NCBI RefSeq assembly: GCF_013344685.1
Contig: NZ_CP050137.1
Location: forward strand, 4,023,001-4,087,000
DNA: 64,000 bases
Source of the DNA: Sphingomonas sp. CL5.1
GTDB taxonomy: Bacteria > Pseudomonadota > Alphaproteobacteria > Sphingomonadales > Sphingomonadaceae
Reading direction: 5' to 3'
The notes beneath the pieces were generated by a model, which saw only the letters and a program-made list of their open reading frames with translations, ran no database searches and was not told where the DNA came from. Shown here one piece after another: positions 17,817 to 26,157 of the stretch (position 1 is its first letter; the number at the start of each line of letters is the position of its first letter). The position numbers and the translations under genes are program-made.

Positions 17817-18179
17817 ATGATCGGCGCCATCGCCCTGCTCCTCACCTGCCAGCTCGCCGGCGAGATCCTCCGCCGCCTGACCGGCGTTCCCCTGCCCGGC
17901 GCGGTGATCGGGCTGGTGTTGCTCGTCGCATGGCTGGCGTTCGTCCGGCGCGAGCGGCCGGTGCTCGGGGCGGTGACGGGCTGGCTCACCGCGCATCTGG
18001 CGATCATGTTCGTGCCGGCCGCCGTCGGGGTGATCGAGCAAGGCCCGATGCTGGCGCGCTACGGCATCGGCCTGATCGCCGCCACGCTCGTTTCGACCGT
18101 GCTGACGATGATCGTCACGGTGCTGGTGTTCCGCTGGGCCGCCGGCCGCGCGCAGGGCGACGAGGAAGCGGCGCGATGA
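17817..18179 (+). CDS. lrgA: CidA/LrgA family holin-like membrane protein
   Basis: Small integral membrane protein of 120 residues with about four hydrophobic helices and the family signatures LAGEILRRLTGVPLPGAVIGL and the IMFVPAAVGVIEQ segment near residues 62-74. LrgA/CidA proteins pair with LrgB/CidB in the inner membrane; they were described as holin/antiholin regulators of autolysis and some transport small organic acids such as pyruvate (family knowledge). A highly charged C-terminal tail (RAQGDEEAAR) is cytoplasmic by the positive-inside rule. The stop overlaps the lrgB start by four bases. GGAG lies 12 bases upstream of the ATG, a slightly long distance. Confidence 0.88.
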   Translation: MIGAIALLLTCQLAGEILRRLTGVPLPGAVIGLVLLVAWLAFVRRERPVLGAVTGWLTAHLAIMFVPAAVGVIEQGPMLARYGIGLIAATLVSTVLTMIVTVLVFRWAAGRAQGDEEAAR

Positions 18180-18868
18180 GCGGATTGCTGTCCACCCCGC
18201 TGCTCTGGCTCGCCGTCACGCTGATCGTGTTCGAGGTGGCCGATGCGCTGTCGCGACGCAGCGGGCGGCATCCCATGTGCCATCCGGTGCTGCTCGCGAC
18301 GCCCGTGCTGATCGCGATCCTCATCGCGTCGCACACCCCCTATCCGGTCTATCGCGACGCGACGGCGGCGTTGAGCTTCCTCCTCGGCCCGGCGGTGGTC
18401 GGGCTGGCGGTGCCGATCTGGGCGCGCCGCGCGCTGATCCGCCGCCTCGCCTTCCCGATCGCCGCCGCGCTGGGCGCGGGCGCGCTCACCGCGATCGTCA
18501 GCGCGGTCGGCGTGCTGTGGCTGTTCGGCGCGCCGCACGCGCTGCTCGCCTCGATCGCGCCGCGCGCGACCACGACGCCGGTGGCGATGGACATGGCCGC
18601 GCAGATCGGTGGCATCCCCTCGCTCGCCGCGATCATCGTGATATTCGCCGGGATATTCGGCGCGATGACCGCGACGCCGATCTTCAACGCGCTGAAGATC
18701 GCGGACTATCGCGCGCGCGGCTTCGCGGTCGGCATCTCCGCGCACGGCATCGGCACCGCGCGCGCCTTCCAGGTGGATGACACCGCAGGCGCCTTCGCCA
18801 GCCTCGCGATGGCGCTCAACGCGGTGTTCACCTGCGTCCTGCTCTCGCTGTTCGCGCTGCTGGCCTAA
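18176..18868 (+). CDS. lrgB: LrgB family membrane protein
   Basis: Partner of the preceding LrgA-like protein, 230 residues, hydrophobic throughout with seven or so membrane segments. The family hallmark SFLLGPAVVGLAVPIW lies near residues 60-75, and the conserved APRATTTPVAMDMAAQIGG segment is in the second half, followed by GISAHGIGTARAF. Start ATG at 18176 overlaps the lrgA stop (ATGA), giving coupled synthesis of the two partners. The stop codon shares bases with the stop of the converging SDR gene. Together the pair may act in acid export or envelope stress; no regulator of the LytSR type is adjacent. Confidence 0.9.
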   Translation: MSGLLSTPLLWLAVTLIVFEVADALSRRSGRHPMCHPVLLATPVLIAILIASHTPYPVYRDATAALSFLLGPAVVGLAVPIWARRALIRRLAFPIAAALGAGALTAIVSAVGVLWLFGAPHALLASIAPRATTTPVAMDMAAQIGGIPSLAAIIVIFAGIFGAMTATPIFNALKIADYRARGFAVGISAHGIGTARAFQVDDTAGAFASLAMALNAVFTCVLLSLFALLA

Positions 18869-19656
18869 CCCATCTCCCGCCCCGGCCGACGGCTCAGCCC
18901 CACGTCGAGGTGCGCACCGGCATCGATCCGCCACACCTCGCCGGTGATCGCGCGGCCGGCGGGATCGAGCAGCATCTCGATCGGCCCGGCGATATCCTCC
19001 GCCTGCGGAGCCATCGCCATCGGCACCTGCGCGGCGATGCGCGTGTCGAGCGCCGCCTTGCCCTCCGCGCCGAGCGCTTTCTCGAACCAGCTGGTGCCGA
19101 CATAACCCGGCGCGACCGCATTCACCCGGATGCGCGGCGCAAGTACCCGCGCGAGGCTCTGCGTCATCGTGATCATCGCGCCCTTCGACGCGGCATAGGC
19201 GATCGACGAGCCGATGCCGTACAGCCCGGCGACAGACGCGACGTTGACCACCGCGCCGTGCGGGCTGTTGCCCATCCCGGCCGCCGCGACCGCGCGGGTC
19301 ATCTGGAAGGCGGCGATGGTGTTGAGGCGATAGATATCAATGAAATCCTCCGCCTCCAGCCCGTCGAGCCGCTCGTGCGCCATGTGCTTGGTCCGCCCGG
19401 CGTTGTTGACGAGGAAGTCGATCCGCCCGAGCCGCTCCACCGCCGTCGCCGCCAGCGCGCGGCAGGCGGCGTCCTCCGCGATATCGGCCCGCACCGCGAT
19501 CGCGCCCTCCCCCACTTCCGCCGCCAGCGCCTCCGCCTCGTCGCGACTGTGCGCATAGTTGATGACGCAGGCGACGCCGCGCCGCGCGAGTCGCCGCACC
19601 ACCGCCGCGCCGATCCCCGTGCCGCCGCCGGTCACGATCGCCACCGAGCCTTTCAT
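18865..19656 (-). CDS. SDR family oxidoreductase
   Basis: Short-chain dehydrogenase of about 263 residues with TGGGTGIG near residue 9, NNAG near residue 88, an active-site serine in NVASVAGLYG, YAASK near residue 156, and PGYVGTSWF after the active site. The second strand ends VINYAHSRDEAE, where asparagine-tyrosine leaves coenzyme choice open. GGAGG lies six bases before the ATG at 19656, so I prefer it over the ATG at 19668 four codons earlier. It converges on lrgB, with overlapping stop codons, and diverges from the acyl-CoA synthetase gene 71 bases away. Substrate unknown; its position suggests acyl-CoA or alcohol metabolism. Confidence 0.88.
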   Translation of the reverse strand: MKGSVAIVTGGGTGIGAAVVRRLARRGVACVINYAHSRDEAEALAAEVGEGAIAVRADIAEDAACRALAATAVERLGRIDFLVNNAGRTKHMAHERLDGLEAEDFIDIYRLNTIAAFQMTRAVAAAGMGNSPHGAVVNVASVAGLYGIGSSIAYAASKGAMITMTQSLARVLAPRIRVNAVAPGYVGTSWFEKALGAEGKAALDTRIAAQVPMAMAPQAEDIAGPIEMLLDPAGRAITGEVWRIDAGAHLDVGLSRRPGREMG

Positions 19657-19727
19657 CCGAGCCTCCATCCGCTTTTTCGAAAATCGCGTATGGCATTCGG
19701 CGATCGCATCGCCTAGCGGCTTGATTC

Positions 19728-21260
19728 ATGACCGATGCCGCCGAAGCGCTCGCCGAGCCGTTCGGGTTGCTGCCCGACCTCATCCGCCTCCACGCGCGCC
19801 GCCAGCCGGACAAGCTCGCGATCGCGGACGACACGTCGCGGGTGACCTATGCCGCGCTGGACCGCGCGATGGATCGCGTCGCTGCCGCGCTGCAACGCGA
19901 CGGCACGCAGCAGCGGCAGGCGGTGGCGATGGTGTCCTATCCGTCCGTCGAGCAGGCGATCGTGTTCCTCGGCGCGTTGCGGGCGGGCAGCATCGCCGCG
20001 CCGATCCAGCCCTCCGCCACGCCGGAGCAGATCGCCGGCATGATCGCGGACAGCGGCGCGAACCTCGTCTTCCTCGACGCCGCTAATGCCGAGGCGCTGA
20101 ACAGCCAGACGCTCGCCGCGCGCGTCGTCCGGCTGGAGGCGCTCGGCGACTGGCTCGCGCCGGAGGACGCCAAGCCCGCCCCGGTCGAAATCGCGCCGGA
20201 GGACGGCTTCAACATCATCTATTCCTCCGGCACCACCGGCATCCCCAAGGGGATCGTGCAGAGCCATGCAATGCGCTGGCAGCATTTCTCGCGCAACTCG
20301 GCCGCCGGCTTCGCCACGGCGGTAACCTTGCTCTCCACCCCGCTCTACTCGAACACCACGCTCGTCAGCTTCCTGCCGACGCTGGCGTGGGGCGGCACGG
20401 TGGTGCTGATGAAGAAGTTCGACGCGCACCGCTTCCTCGAGCTGGCCGAGAAATATCGCGCGACGCACACCATGCTGGTGCCGGTGCAGTACCAGCGCAT
20501 CATGGCGCTGCCCGATTTCGACCGCTTCGACCTCTCGTCGTTCCGCTTCAAGACCTGCACCTCCGCGCCGTTCAAGCCCGAGCTGAAGCGCGACGTGCTC
20601 AATCGCTGGCCCGGCAAGCTGGTGGAATATTACGGCATGACCGAGGGTGGAGCGTCCTTCGCGCTGGTCGCGGATGAGTTTCCCGACAAGCTCCACACCG
20701 TCGGCCGCCTGCTGCCGGGGCATGAGGCGAAGCTGCTCGACGAGGAGGGCAATGAAGTGCCGCCTGGCGGCGTCGGCGAGATCGTCGGCCGCTCCCCGGC
20801 GATGATGAACGGCTATCACGGCCGCGAATCCGCGACGCGCGACGCCGAATGGTTCGACGCGGACGGAGAGCGCTGGCTGCGCCACGGCGATGTCGGCCGG
20901 TTCGACGAGGACGGCTTCCTGACGCTCATGGACCGCAAGAAGGACATGATCATCTCGGGCGGGTTCAACGTCTTCCCGTCCGATCTGGAAGCGGTGCTGG
21001 CGCAGCATCCGGCGGTGGCCGACTGCACCGTGGTCGGCGTGCCGAGCGATGAATGGGGCGAGACGCCGGTCGGCTTCTACGTCCCGCGCGCCGGCGCGGC
21101 GGAGGGCGCGGAGGACATCCGCACATGGGCCAATGCAAGGCTCGGCAAGACGCAGCGGCTGTCGGCGCTATACGTCGCCGACGAGCTGCCGCGCAGCGCG
21201 ATCGGCAAGGTGTTGAAGCGCGAGCTGCGCGACCGGCTCGCGGCGGGGGAGTTCGCATGA
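19728..21260 (+). CDS. Class I adenylate-forming acyl-CoA synthetase
   Basis: AMP-binding enzyme of 510 residues that activates a carboxylic acid to its acyl-CoA through an acyl-adenylate. Conserved parts: the P-loop-like IIYSSGTTGIPKGIVQSH, the acyl/adenine motif YYGMTEGG, the hinge/adenylation segment LRHGDVGRFDEDGFLTLMDRKK, MIISGGFNVFPSDLEAVL and the C-terminal catalytic lysine in RSAIGKVLKRELRD. The length is in the short FadD / 4-coumarate ligase range. It overlaps the following thioesterase gene by ATGA, so the two are coexpressed, and it is the only CoA ligase in the window. It may therefore supply acyl-CoA to the dehydrogenases at 1263-15626; inference. Confidence 0.92.
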   Translation: MTDAAEALAEPFGLLPDLIRLHARRQPDKLAIADDTSRVTYAALDRAMDRVAAALQRDGTQQRQAVAMVSYPSVEQAIVFLGALRAGSIAAPIQPSATPEQIAGMIADSGANLVFLDAANAEALNSQTLAARVVRLEALGDWLAPEDAKPAPVEIAPEDGFNIIYSSGTTGIPKGIVQSHAMRWQHFSRNSAAGFATAVTLLSTPLYSNTTLVSFLPTLAWGGTVVLMKKFDAHRFLELAEKYRATHTMLVPVQYQRIMALPDFDRFDLSSFRFKTCTSAPFKPELKRDVLNRWPGKLVEYYGMTEGGASFALVADEFPDKLHTVGRLLPGHEAKLLDEEGNEVPPGGVGEIVGRSPAMMNGYHGRESATRDAEWFDADGERWLRHGDVGRFDEDGFLTLMDRKKDMIISGGFNVFPSDLEAVLAQHPAVADCTVVGVPSDEWGETPVGFYVPRAGAAEGAEDIRTWANARLGKTQRLSALYVADELPRSAIGKVLKRELRDRLAAGEFA

Positions 21261-22042
21261 CCAGCCTGAAACAGATCCTCGACGGCCTCGCGCCGATGCC
21301 CGACGCCCCCGGCTGGCGCGGGACGATCTCCGACGACTGGCTGCAGGGCCGCACCTCCTATGGCGGGCTGTCGGCGGCGATCGCGCTGCATTGCGCGATG
21401 CGGTCGGACGAGGATTTGCCGCCGCTGCGCTCGGCGCAGGTGTCGTTCGTCGGCCCGCTCGCCGGCCCGATCCTCGTGACGACGCATCGCCTGCGGCGCG
21501 GCAAGAACGCCGCCTTCATCGAGGCCAGCATCGAGAGCGAGGCCGGGCTGGGGCTGCGCTGCACCTTCGTCTTCATGCGCGCGATCAAGAGCGAGGTGGA
21601 TTACCAGACCACCAGCCTCCCCGATTTCCCTCGCCCCGGCCCGGACGACACGACGTTCAAGGGCGCATCCGCCGTCGCCTTCACGCGCAACTTCGAGTTC
21701 CTCGACCGTCGCGACGGGCCTGGGCTGAAGCCGGCGGAATGGCTGCGCTGGACGCGGCTCAACGAACGCGAGGGGCTGGACCCGATGGTCGAGCTGATCG
21801 CGGTCGGCGACTGCCTGCCGCCCGCCGCGCTGCGCCTGATCGGGCGGAACGTGCCGATGAGTTCGATGACGTGGATCCTGAACGTGCTCGGCCCCACGCC
21901 CTCGACGGAGGACGGCTGGTGGCTGCTGCGGTCCAACGCCGATTACGCGCGCGCCGGGAGCTCCTCGCAGCAGATGGGCATCTGGAACGCCGCCGGGGAG
22001 ATGGTCGCGGAGCAGATGCAGTCGGTGGCGCTGTTCGCCTGA
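21257..22042 (+). CDS. TesB-like acyl-CoA thioesterase family protein
   Basis: Double hot-dog thioesterase homologue of 261 residues. The N-terminal half shows LQGRTSYGGLSAAIALHCAM, comparable to the FGGQVxAQAL segment of TesB, and VSFVGPLAGPILVTTHRLRRGK; the C-terminal half has SMTWILNVLGPTPSTEDGWWLLRS and ends IWNAAGEMVAEQMQSVALF. The sequence is distant from the TesB at 3744. Start is the ATG overlapping the synthetase stop, which fits coupled translation; the frame upstream lies inside that gene. A ligase-thioesterase pair could balance acyl-CoA and free acid, or the thioesterase could remove a blocked intermediate. Substrate range unknown. Confidence 0.85.
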   Translation: MTSLKQILDGLAPMPDAPGWRGTISDDWLQGRTSYGGLSAAIALHCAMRSDEDLPPLRSAQVSFVGPLAGPILVTTHRLRRGKNAAFIEASIESEAGLGLRCTFVFMRAIKSEVDYQTTSLPDFPRPGPDDTTFKGASAVAFTRNFEFLDRRDGPGLKPAEWLRWTRLNEREGLDPMVELIAVGDCLPPAALRLIGRNVPMSSMTWILNVLGPTPSTEDGWWLLRSNADYARAGSSSQQMGIWNAAGEMVAEQMQSVALFA

Positions 22043-22047
22043 TCCGC

Positions 22048-22097
22048 GCGACAAGTTGCGACAATTTCCGCCCGCGCCGGACATATCCGCGCGACAG
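22048..22097 (+). promoter_or_regulatory. Candidate OmpR-family response regulator box
   Basis: Right after the thioesterase stop, GCGACAA occurs at 22048-22054 and again at 22058-22064, a direct repeat of period 10, and a third near-copy GCGACAG lies at 22091-22097, 33 bases further. OmpR/PhoB-type regulators bind head-to-tail repeats with 10-11 base period (family knowledge), and one is encoded 0.8 kb downstream. The box lies 60-110 bases before the EF-hand gene, where an activator would act. No clear -35/-10 seen. Confidence 0.35.
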
Positions 22098-22157
22098 CTC
22101 GCCGATAGATCTTCCGTCAACGGCCGGGGAATCCTTCCCGCCGCATGACGAGGATCG

Positions 22158-22787
22158 ATGATGAAGAAGCTGCTTCTGGCTCTCGCTCTAGGTTCCACGG
22201 CACTGTCCGGCGCGTCGCCGGCGCTCGCCCAGACCACGCCGCCCGCACCCACCGCCGCGCACCCCGCGCGCGACCCCAACCGCGTCGTCACCCGCGAGGA
22301 AACGCTCGCCCGCGCCGACAGGATGTTCGACGCGATCGACACCAATCACGACGGCAAGATCACCCCCGACGAGCGCAAGGCCGCGCATGAGAGAATGCGC
22401 GAAAAGATGCGCGAGCGCTGGCAGGCCCGCCATGCCGACCAGGCCCGCCCCGCGCCAGACGCGAACGGCGCGACGCCGCCGGAGGGCCACCGCTGGCACG
22501 GTCACGGCGGTCACGGGATGCGGATGGGCATGGGAATGGGAATGGGGATGCGCGGCGGCGATCCGAACCGCGTCATCACGCGCGAGGAATGGCGCCAGAA
22601 GGCGATCGAGCGCTTCGACCGCATGGACCTGAACCATGACGGCAGGATCACGCCGGACGAGCGCAAGGCCGCCCGCGAGCAGATGCGCGAGAAGTTTCGC
22701 GAGCGGATGCAGATGCACCGCGAGCAGCGCGGCGCCCCGCCGGCGGACGGCACCCCCGCTCCCGCGCCGACACCGCGCGCGAACTGA
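22158..22787 (+). CDS. Secreted protein with two EF-hand repeats and a His/Met-rich linker
   Basis: Exported protein of 209 residues. Residues 1-24 form a Sec signal peptide (MKKLLLALALGSTALS, cleavage after ALA). Two similar units of about 50 residues follow: residues 39-90 and 135-187, each starting DPNRV(V/I)TREE, containing a canonical calcium loop (DTNHDGKITPDE at 61-72; DLNHDGRITPDE at 157-168) and ending in a basic helix rich in MRE(K)xRER. Between them residues 111-132 are rich in His, Gly and Met (HRWHGHGGHG then alternating GM), a possible transition-metal site. The ATG at 22161 is equally possible as start and fits AGGA spacing better. The gene precedes the two-component genes and has a terminator-like hairpin after it. 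Role unknown; periplasmic calcium or metal sensing or buffering is inference. Confidence 0.85.
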   Translation: MMKKLLLALALGSTALSGASPALAQTTPPAPTAAHPARDPNRVVTREETLARADRMFDAIDTNHDGKITPDERKAAHERMREKMRERWQARHADQARPAPDANGATPPEGHRWHGHGGHGMRMGMGMGMGMRGGDPNRVITREEWRQKAIERFDRMDLNHDGRITPDERKAAREQMREKFRERMQMHREQRGAPPADGTPAPAPTPRAN

Positions 22788-22806
22788 CCGGCCCTCGGGC
22801 CGGCCC

Positions 22807-22843
22807 CGCCGGGTGGCGCTCCTCCCGCCACCCGGCGCTTTTC
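22807..22843 (+). terminator. Rho-independent terminator after the EF-hand gene
   Basis: A perfect 12-base-pair stem CGCCGGGTGGCG (22807-22818) with CGCCACCCGGCG (22826-22837), a 7-base loop, then CTTTTCT. It lies between the EF-hand gene and the response regulator, 13 bases before the latter's start. It would end most EF-hand transcripts or attenuate read-through into the two-component genes. Confidence 0.75.
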
Positions 22844-22856
22844 TCGGGATCACGAC

Positions 22857-23594
22857 ATGATAAACATGGACTGGATGGGGGAGACGCCGCACCTTCTGCT
22901 CGTCGACGACGAACGCTCTATCCGGGAGCCGCTCGCCGCCTATCTGACGAAACAGGGCTTCCGCGTCACGCAGGCCGGCGATGCCGAGCAGGCACGCGCG
23001 CGGCTGGCCGCCTATGCGATCGATCTCGTCGTGCTGGACATCATGATGCCGGGCGAGGACGGCCTGTCGCTCACCCGCCATCTCCGCGAGACGAGCGAGC
23101 TGCCCGTCATCCTGCTCACCGCCCGCACCGAGGAGACCGACCGTATCGTCGGGCTGGAGATGGGCGCGGACGATTATGTCGTGAAGCCCTTCTCCCCGCG
23201 CGAGCTTTCCGCGCGGATCAAGGTGGTGCTGCGCCGCGTGCAGGCCGGCGGCACGCGGCAGGCCGCGCCGGAGAGCAATGCCTATGCCTTCGCGGGCCGC
23301 CTGCTCAAGACGGGCGAACGCACCCTGGTCGATCGCGACGGCGTGTCGGTGCCGCTGTCGACCGGCGAATACAACCTGCTGCTCGCTTTGGTGTGCCGCC
23401 CGCGTCAGGTGCTGACGCGCGATCAGTTGCTCGATCTGACGCAGGGGCGCGAGGCGGCGGCGTTCGACCGTTCGATCGACAACCAGATCAGCCGCCTGCG
23501 CCGCAAGATCGAGGACGATCCCAAGGCGCCCGAGATCATCAAGACCGTCTGGGGCGGCGGCTACACCTTCGCCGCCGAAGTCACCCGGCTGTGA
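22857..23594 (+). CDS. OmpR-family response regulator
   Basis: DNA-binding response regulator, 245 residues. The receiver domain (about residues 12-125) has the acidic pair DD17-18, phosphoacceptor Asp61 in LVVLDIMMPGEDG, the switch threonine in VILLTART and Lys110 in YVVKPFSP. The C-terminal winged helix (about 145-240) contains LSTGEYNLLLALVCRPRQVL and the recognition region ending DNQISRLRRKIEDDP, then VWGGGYTF. The start could also be the ATG three codons on (22866). The sensor kinase gene begins inside its stop (GTGA), so the two are a cognate pair. The receiver/output layout is close to OmpR/PetR-type regulators. The likely target is the EF-hand gene upstream, where a direct repeat with 10-base period is seen. 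Confidence 0.95.
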   Translation: MINMDWMGETPHLLLVDDERSIREPLAAYLTKQGFRVTQAGDAEQARARLAAYAIDLVVLDIMMPGEDGLSLTRHLRETSELPVILLTARTEETDRIVGLEMGADDYVVKPFSPRELSARIKVVLRRVQAGGTRQAAPESNAYAFAGRLLKTGERTLVDRDGVSVPLSTGEYNLLLALVCRPRQVLTRDQLLDLTQGREAAAFDRSIDNQISRLRRKIEDDPKAPEIIKTVWGGGYTFAAEVTRL

Positions 23595-24949
23595 GCACGC
23601 CGGGCCGCAGGCCTCTCCCCTGGCCGCGCAATCTCGCCGGGCAGATGGCGCTGCTGATCGCGCTGGCATTGTTCGTGGCGCAGGCGGTGAACTTCGCGCT
23701 GATCGTGCATGACCGCGCCGCCGGGCGGCTCGAACAGGCCTCCGCCGTGCCCGCGCTGCGCATCGCCGACGCGATCGGACGCGAGGCGGAGGGCGAGCTG
23801 ATCGCCGCCGACCGCGGCCGCATCCGCCGCGTCGCCGCCAATCCGCTCTCTCCCGCACTGCCGCGTCGCCCGGAAGTGGCGGAAGCGGTGCGCGCCAACC
23901 TGACGCGGCTCGGCGTGCCGGTCGGGCGGGTGGATGCCGCCATCGTCCGCCTCGCGCCGCGCGCCGGCGCGAGCGGCGAGGCGGACGGACGGCACGCCGG
24001 CCGCCATCGTCCGCGCCGCCTGCTGGTGATCGCGGTGGAGCAGCCCGGCCGGGGCTGGCTGATCGCACGCACCTTCTGGCCCGAGGCAGGGCCGGCGATC
24101 CTGTGGCGGCTCGCCGCGCAGACCCTCGTCCTCTACCTCATCGTGCTGGTGCCGGTGCTGTGGCTGGCGCGGCGCATCTCGCGCCCGCTGAACGCGCTGA
24201 CGCTGGACGCGCGGCGCTTCTCGCTCGACGGCGACACCCCCGCCGTGCCGGAGGAAGGGCCGGCGGACGTGCGCGCGGTGATCGCCGCCTATAACACGCT
24301 GCGCATCCGCGTCCGCGCGATGCTGGACGAGAAGGACCGGATGCTCGGCGCGATCGGGCATGACCTGCGCACCCCGCTCGCCGCGCTGCGCGTGCGGATC
24401 GAATCGGTCGAGGATGAGGCCGATCGCGCGCGGATGGCGGATACGATCGCGGAGATGAACCGCACGCTGGACGACATATTGAGCCTCGCCCGGCTCGGCC
24501 GGCCGAGCGAGCCGGTGACGGAAGTCGATCTCGCCGCGCTGGTCGATGCGGTGGTGGAGGACTTCCGCGACCTCGGCCATCGGGTCTCCTTCGATGAGGC
24601 GGCGCGGCTGCCGGTACGGCTGCGGCCGGCGCTGATCCGCCGCGCGGTGCGCAACCTGATCGAGAATGCGGTGAAATATGCCGGCGCGGCGGAGGTGCGG
24701 ATCGCGCCGCGCGGACCCGTGGTGGCGATCGTCGTCGCCGATCGCGGGCCGGGCATCCCGCCGGAGCGCCTCGCGGACGTGTTCGATCCGTTCACCCGGC
24801 TGGAAAGCTCGCGCAACCGCGACACCGGCGGGGCCGGGCTGGGGCTGGCGCTCGCCCGCGCGATCGCGCGCGAGGCCGGCGGCGATATCGCGCTCGCCAA
24901 TCGCGACGGCGGCGGGCTGGAAGCGACGTTGACGCTGCCGATGCGCTAG
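23591..24949 (+). CDS. Sensor histidine kinase, EnvZ/PetS type
   Basis: Inner-membrane sensor kinase, about 452 residues from a GTG start at 23591 that overlaps the regulator stop. A first membrane helix spans about residues 17-38, a periplasmic stretch of about 130 residues follows (39-168, arginine-rich, with HAGRHRPRR), and a second helix lies at about 170-192. Then come a HAMP-like segment beginning RRISRPLNALT, the H-box AIGHDLRTPLAALRVR with phosphoacceptor His257, and the ATPase boxes NLIENAVKYAG (N), ADRGPGIP (G1) and TGGAGLGLALARAIAREAGG (G2). All catalytic parts are present. The periplasmic domain has no motif I can assign, so the signal is unknown; the adjacent EF-hand protein is a candidate partner. 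Confidence 0.93.
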   Translation: MSTPGRRPLPWPRNLAGQMALLIALALFVAQAVNFALIVHDRAAGRLEQASAVPALRIADAIGREAEGELIAADRGRIRRVAANPLSPALPRRPEVAEAVRANLTRLGVPVGRVDAAIVRLAPRAGASGEADGRHAGRHRPRRLLVIAVEQPGRGWLIARTFWPEAGPAILWRLAAQTLVLYLIVLVPVLWLARRISRPLNALTLDARRFSLDGDTPAVPEEGPADVRAVIAAYNTLRIRVRAMLDEKDRMLGAIGHDLRTPLAALRVRIESVEDEADRARMADTIAEMNRTLDDILSLARLGRPSEPVTEVDLAALVDAVVEDFRDLGHRVSFDEAARLPVRLRPALIRRAVRNLIENAVKYAGAAEVRIAPRGPVVAIVVADRGPGIPPERLADVFDPFTRLESSRNRDTGGAGLGLALARAIAREAGGDIALANRDGGGLEATLTLPMR

Positions 24950-25002
24950 GAGAACGCACACTTCTTTGCAAAATCGCAGGATTTGCCCGCTAGCCCGGCG
25001 CG

Positions 25003-26007
25003 ATGCGTTTCCCGTTCCGCAGCCTTGCCGCCATTTCGCTCGCGCTTCCGGTCATCGGCTGCGGCGGATCGGACGGCAGCGGTTCAGCCGGCAGCGTCGC
25101 GTCGACGCCCGCCGCGACCCCGACCCCCACGCCTTCCTCAACCTCGTCGCCCCCGTCGAGTTGGGCGACCGGCGCGACCGCGCTGTTCGACGTGCAGCCC
25201 AGCCTCGCCAATTGCACGTCCGGCACGCTGAAGGCGAGCGTGAAGGCCGATTTCCTCGCGAAACTGAACGGCATCCGCGCGCTGCACAACCTGCCGCCCG
25301 TCACCTATTCGAGCGACGAGGACCAGCAGGAACAGGATTCCTCGCTGATGATGGCGGCGGCGAAGCAGCTCAGCCATTCGCCGGATTCGAGCTGGCAATG
25401 CTATAGCGCGAGCGGTGCGGCGGGCGCGGGATCGAGCAACCTGGTCGGCGGCTGGGGCACCGGCCTGCCGCTCAGCGGCGAGGACGATTATCTCGGCCTG
25501 TGGCTCACCGAGAACGGCTCCGCCGACATCGGCCACCGCCGCTGGATATTGAGTCCGTTCCTCGGCAAGACCTCCTATGGCCGCGTCTCGCTGGTCCTGC
25601 CGGACGGCTCGCGCGCCAGCGCCGCGTCGATGCGGGTGTTCAAATTCGACGCCGATCCGCCGGTGCCGGCGGGCATCCCGCCATTCGTCGCTTATCCTTA
25701 TGGCGACTATCCCCAGCGCTATTTCGGGACGGGCGACTATCTCTCGTTCACCGCCATCGCCAGCACGACGAGTTCGTGGGCCAACCAGAGCGTCAGCTTC
25801 GCCAGCGCCACCGTAAGCGTCACCGGGCCGTCGGGCGCGCTGCCGGTCACGGATATCAGCACGGACAATCGCGGATATGGCGTGCCCAACTCGATCCAGT
25901 GGCGCGTCTCCGGGCTTGCGACGGGAGTCACTTACACCGTGAACATCGTGGGCGTGTCGGGCAGTTCCCGGACCAGCTATTCCTATACCTTCCGCGTCGT
26001 CCCCTGA
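25003..26007 (+). CDS. CAP (SCP/PR-1) domain lipoprotein
   Basis: Exported protein of 334 residues. The N-terminus ends in a lipobox-like VIGC at residue 20 followed by GGSDGSG, so a lipid-anchored envelope protein is likely, with a Pro/Thr/Ser-rich spacer to about residue 50. A CAP domain follows: FLAKLNGIRALHNLPPVTYSS, QLSHSPDSSW with the conserved His, and ENGSADIGHRRWILSPF, which carries the second His and the HRxxIL core; a beta-sandwich-like, Ser/Thr-rich tail of about 120 residues closes the protein. CAP proteins bind lipids or other ligands, or act in extracellular interactions; no enzymatic role is clear. It follows the histidine kinase by 53 bases and precedes rplK by 150 bases, the place where nusG usually lies. 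Confidence 0.8.
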   Translation: MRFPFRSLAAISLALPVIGCGGSDGSGSAGSVASTPAATPTPTPSSTSSPPSSWATGATALFDVQPSLANCTSGTLKASVKADFLAKLNGIRALHNLPPVTYSSDEDQQEQDSSLMMAAAKQLSHSPDSSWQCYSASGAAGAGSSNLVGGWGTGLPLSGEDDYLGLWLTENGSADIGHRRWILSPFLGKTSYGRVSLVLPDGSRASAASMRVFKFDADPPVPAGIPPFVAYPYGDYPQRYFGTGDYLSFTAIASTTSSWANQSVSFASATVSVTGPSGALPVTDISTDNRGYGVPNSIQWRVSGLATGVTYTVNIVGVSGSSRTSYSYTFRVVP

Positions 26008-26009
26008 CC

Positions 26010-26021
26010 CGATTGCAATCG
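26010..26021. other. Perfect 12-base palindrome CGATTGCAATCG
   Basis: Two bases after the CAP gene stop lies the self-complementary CGATTGCAATCG, flanked by CC and CGGGG. It could be the stem of a weak terminator or a protein site in the 150-base region before rplK. No T-run follows. Confidence 0.25.
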
Positions 26022-26157
26022 CGGGGCGTTTCGGCTAGGGCGCGCGCTTCCTCGTGAAACCGTGGAAAAATGCTTGCGGGAGGGCTGACGCCCGCTCGTA
26101 CCGCTAGACTTGAAACCAGGCCGTTCCCTCGGGGCGCGGCCGGATTGAGAGAGTGAC

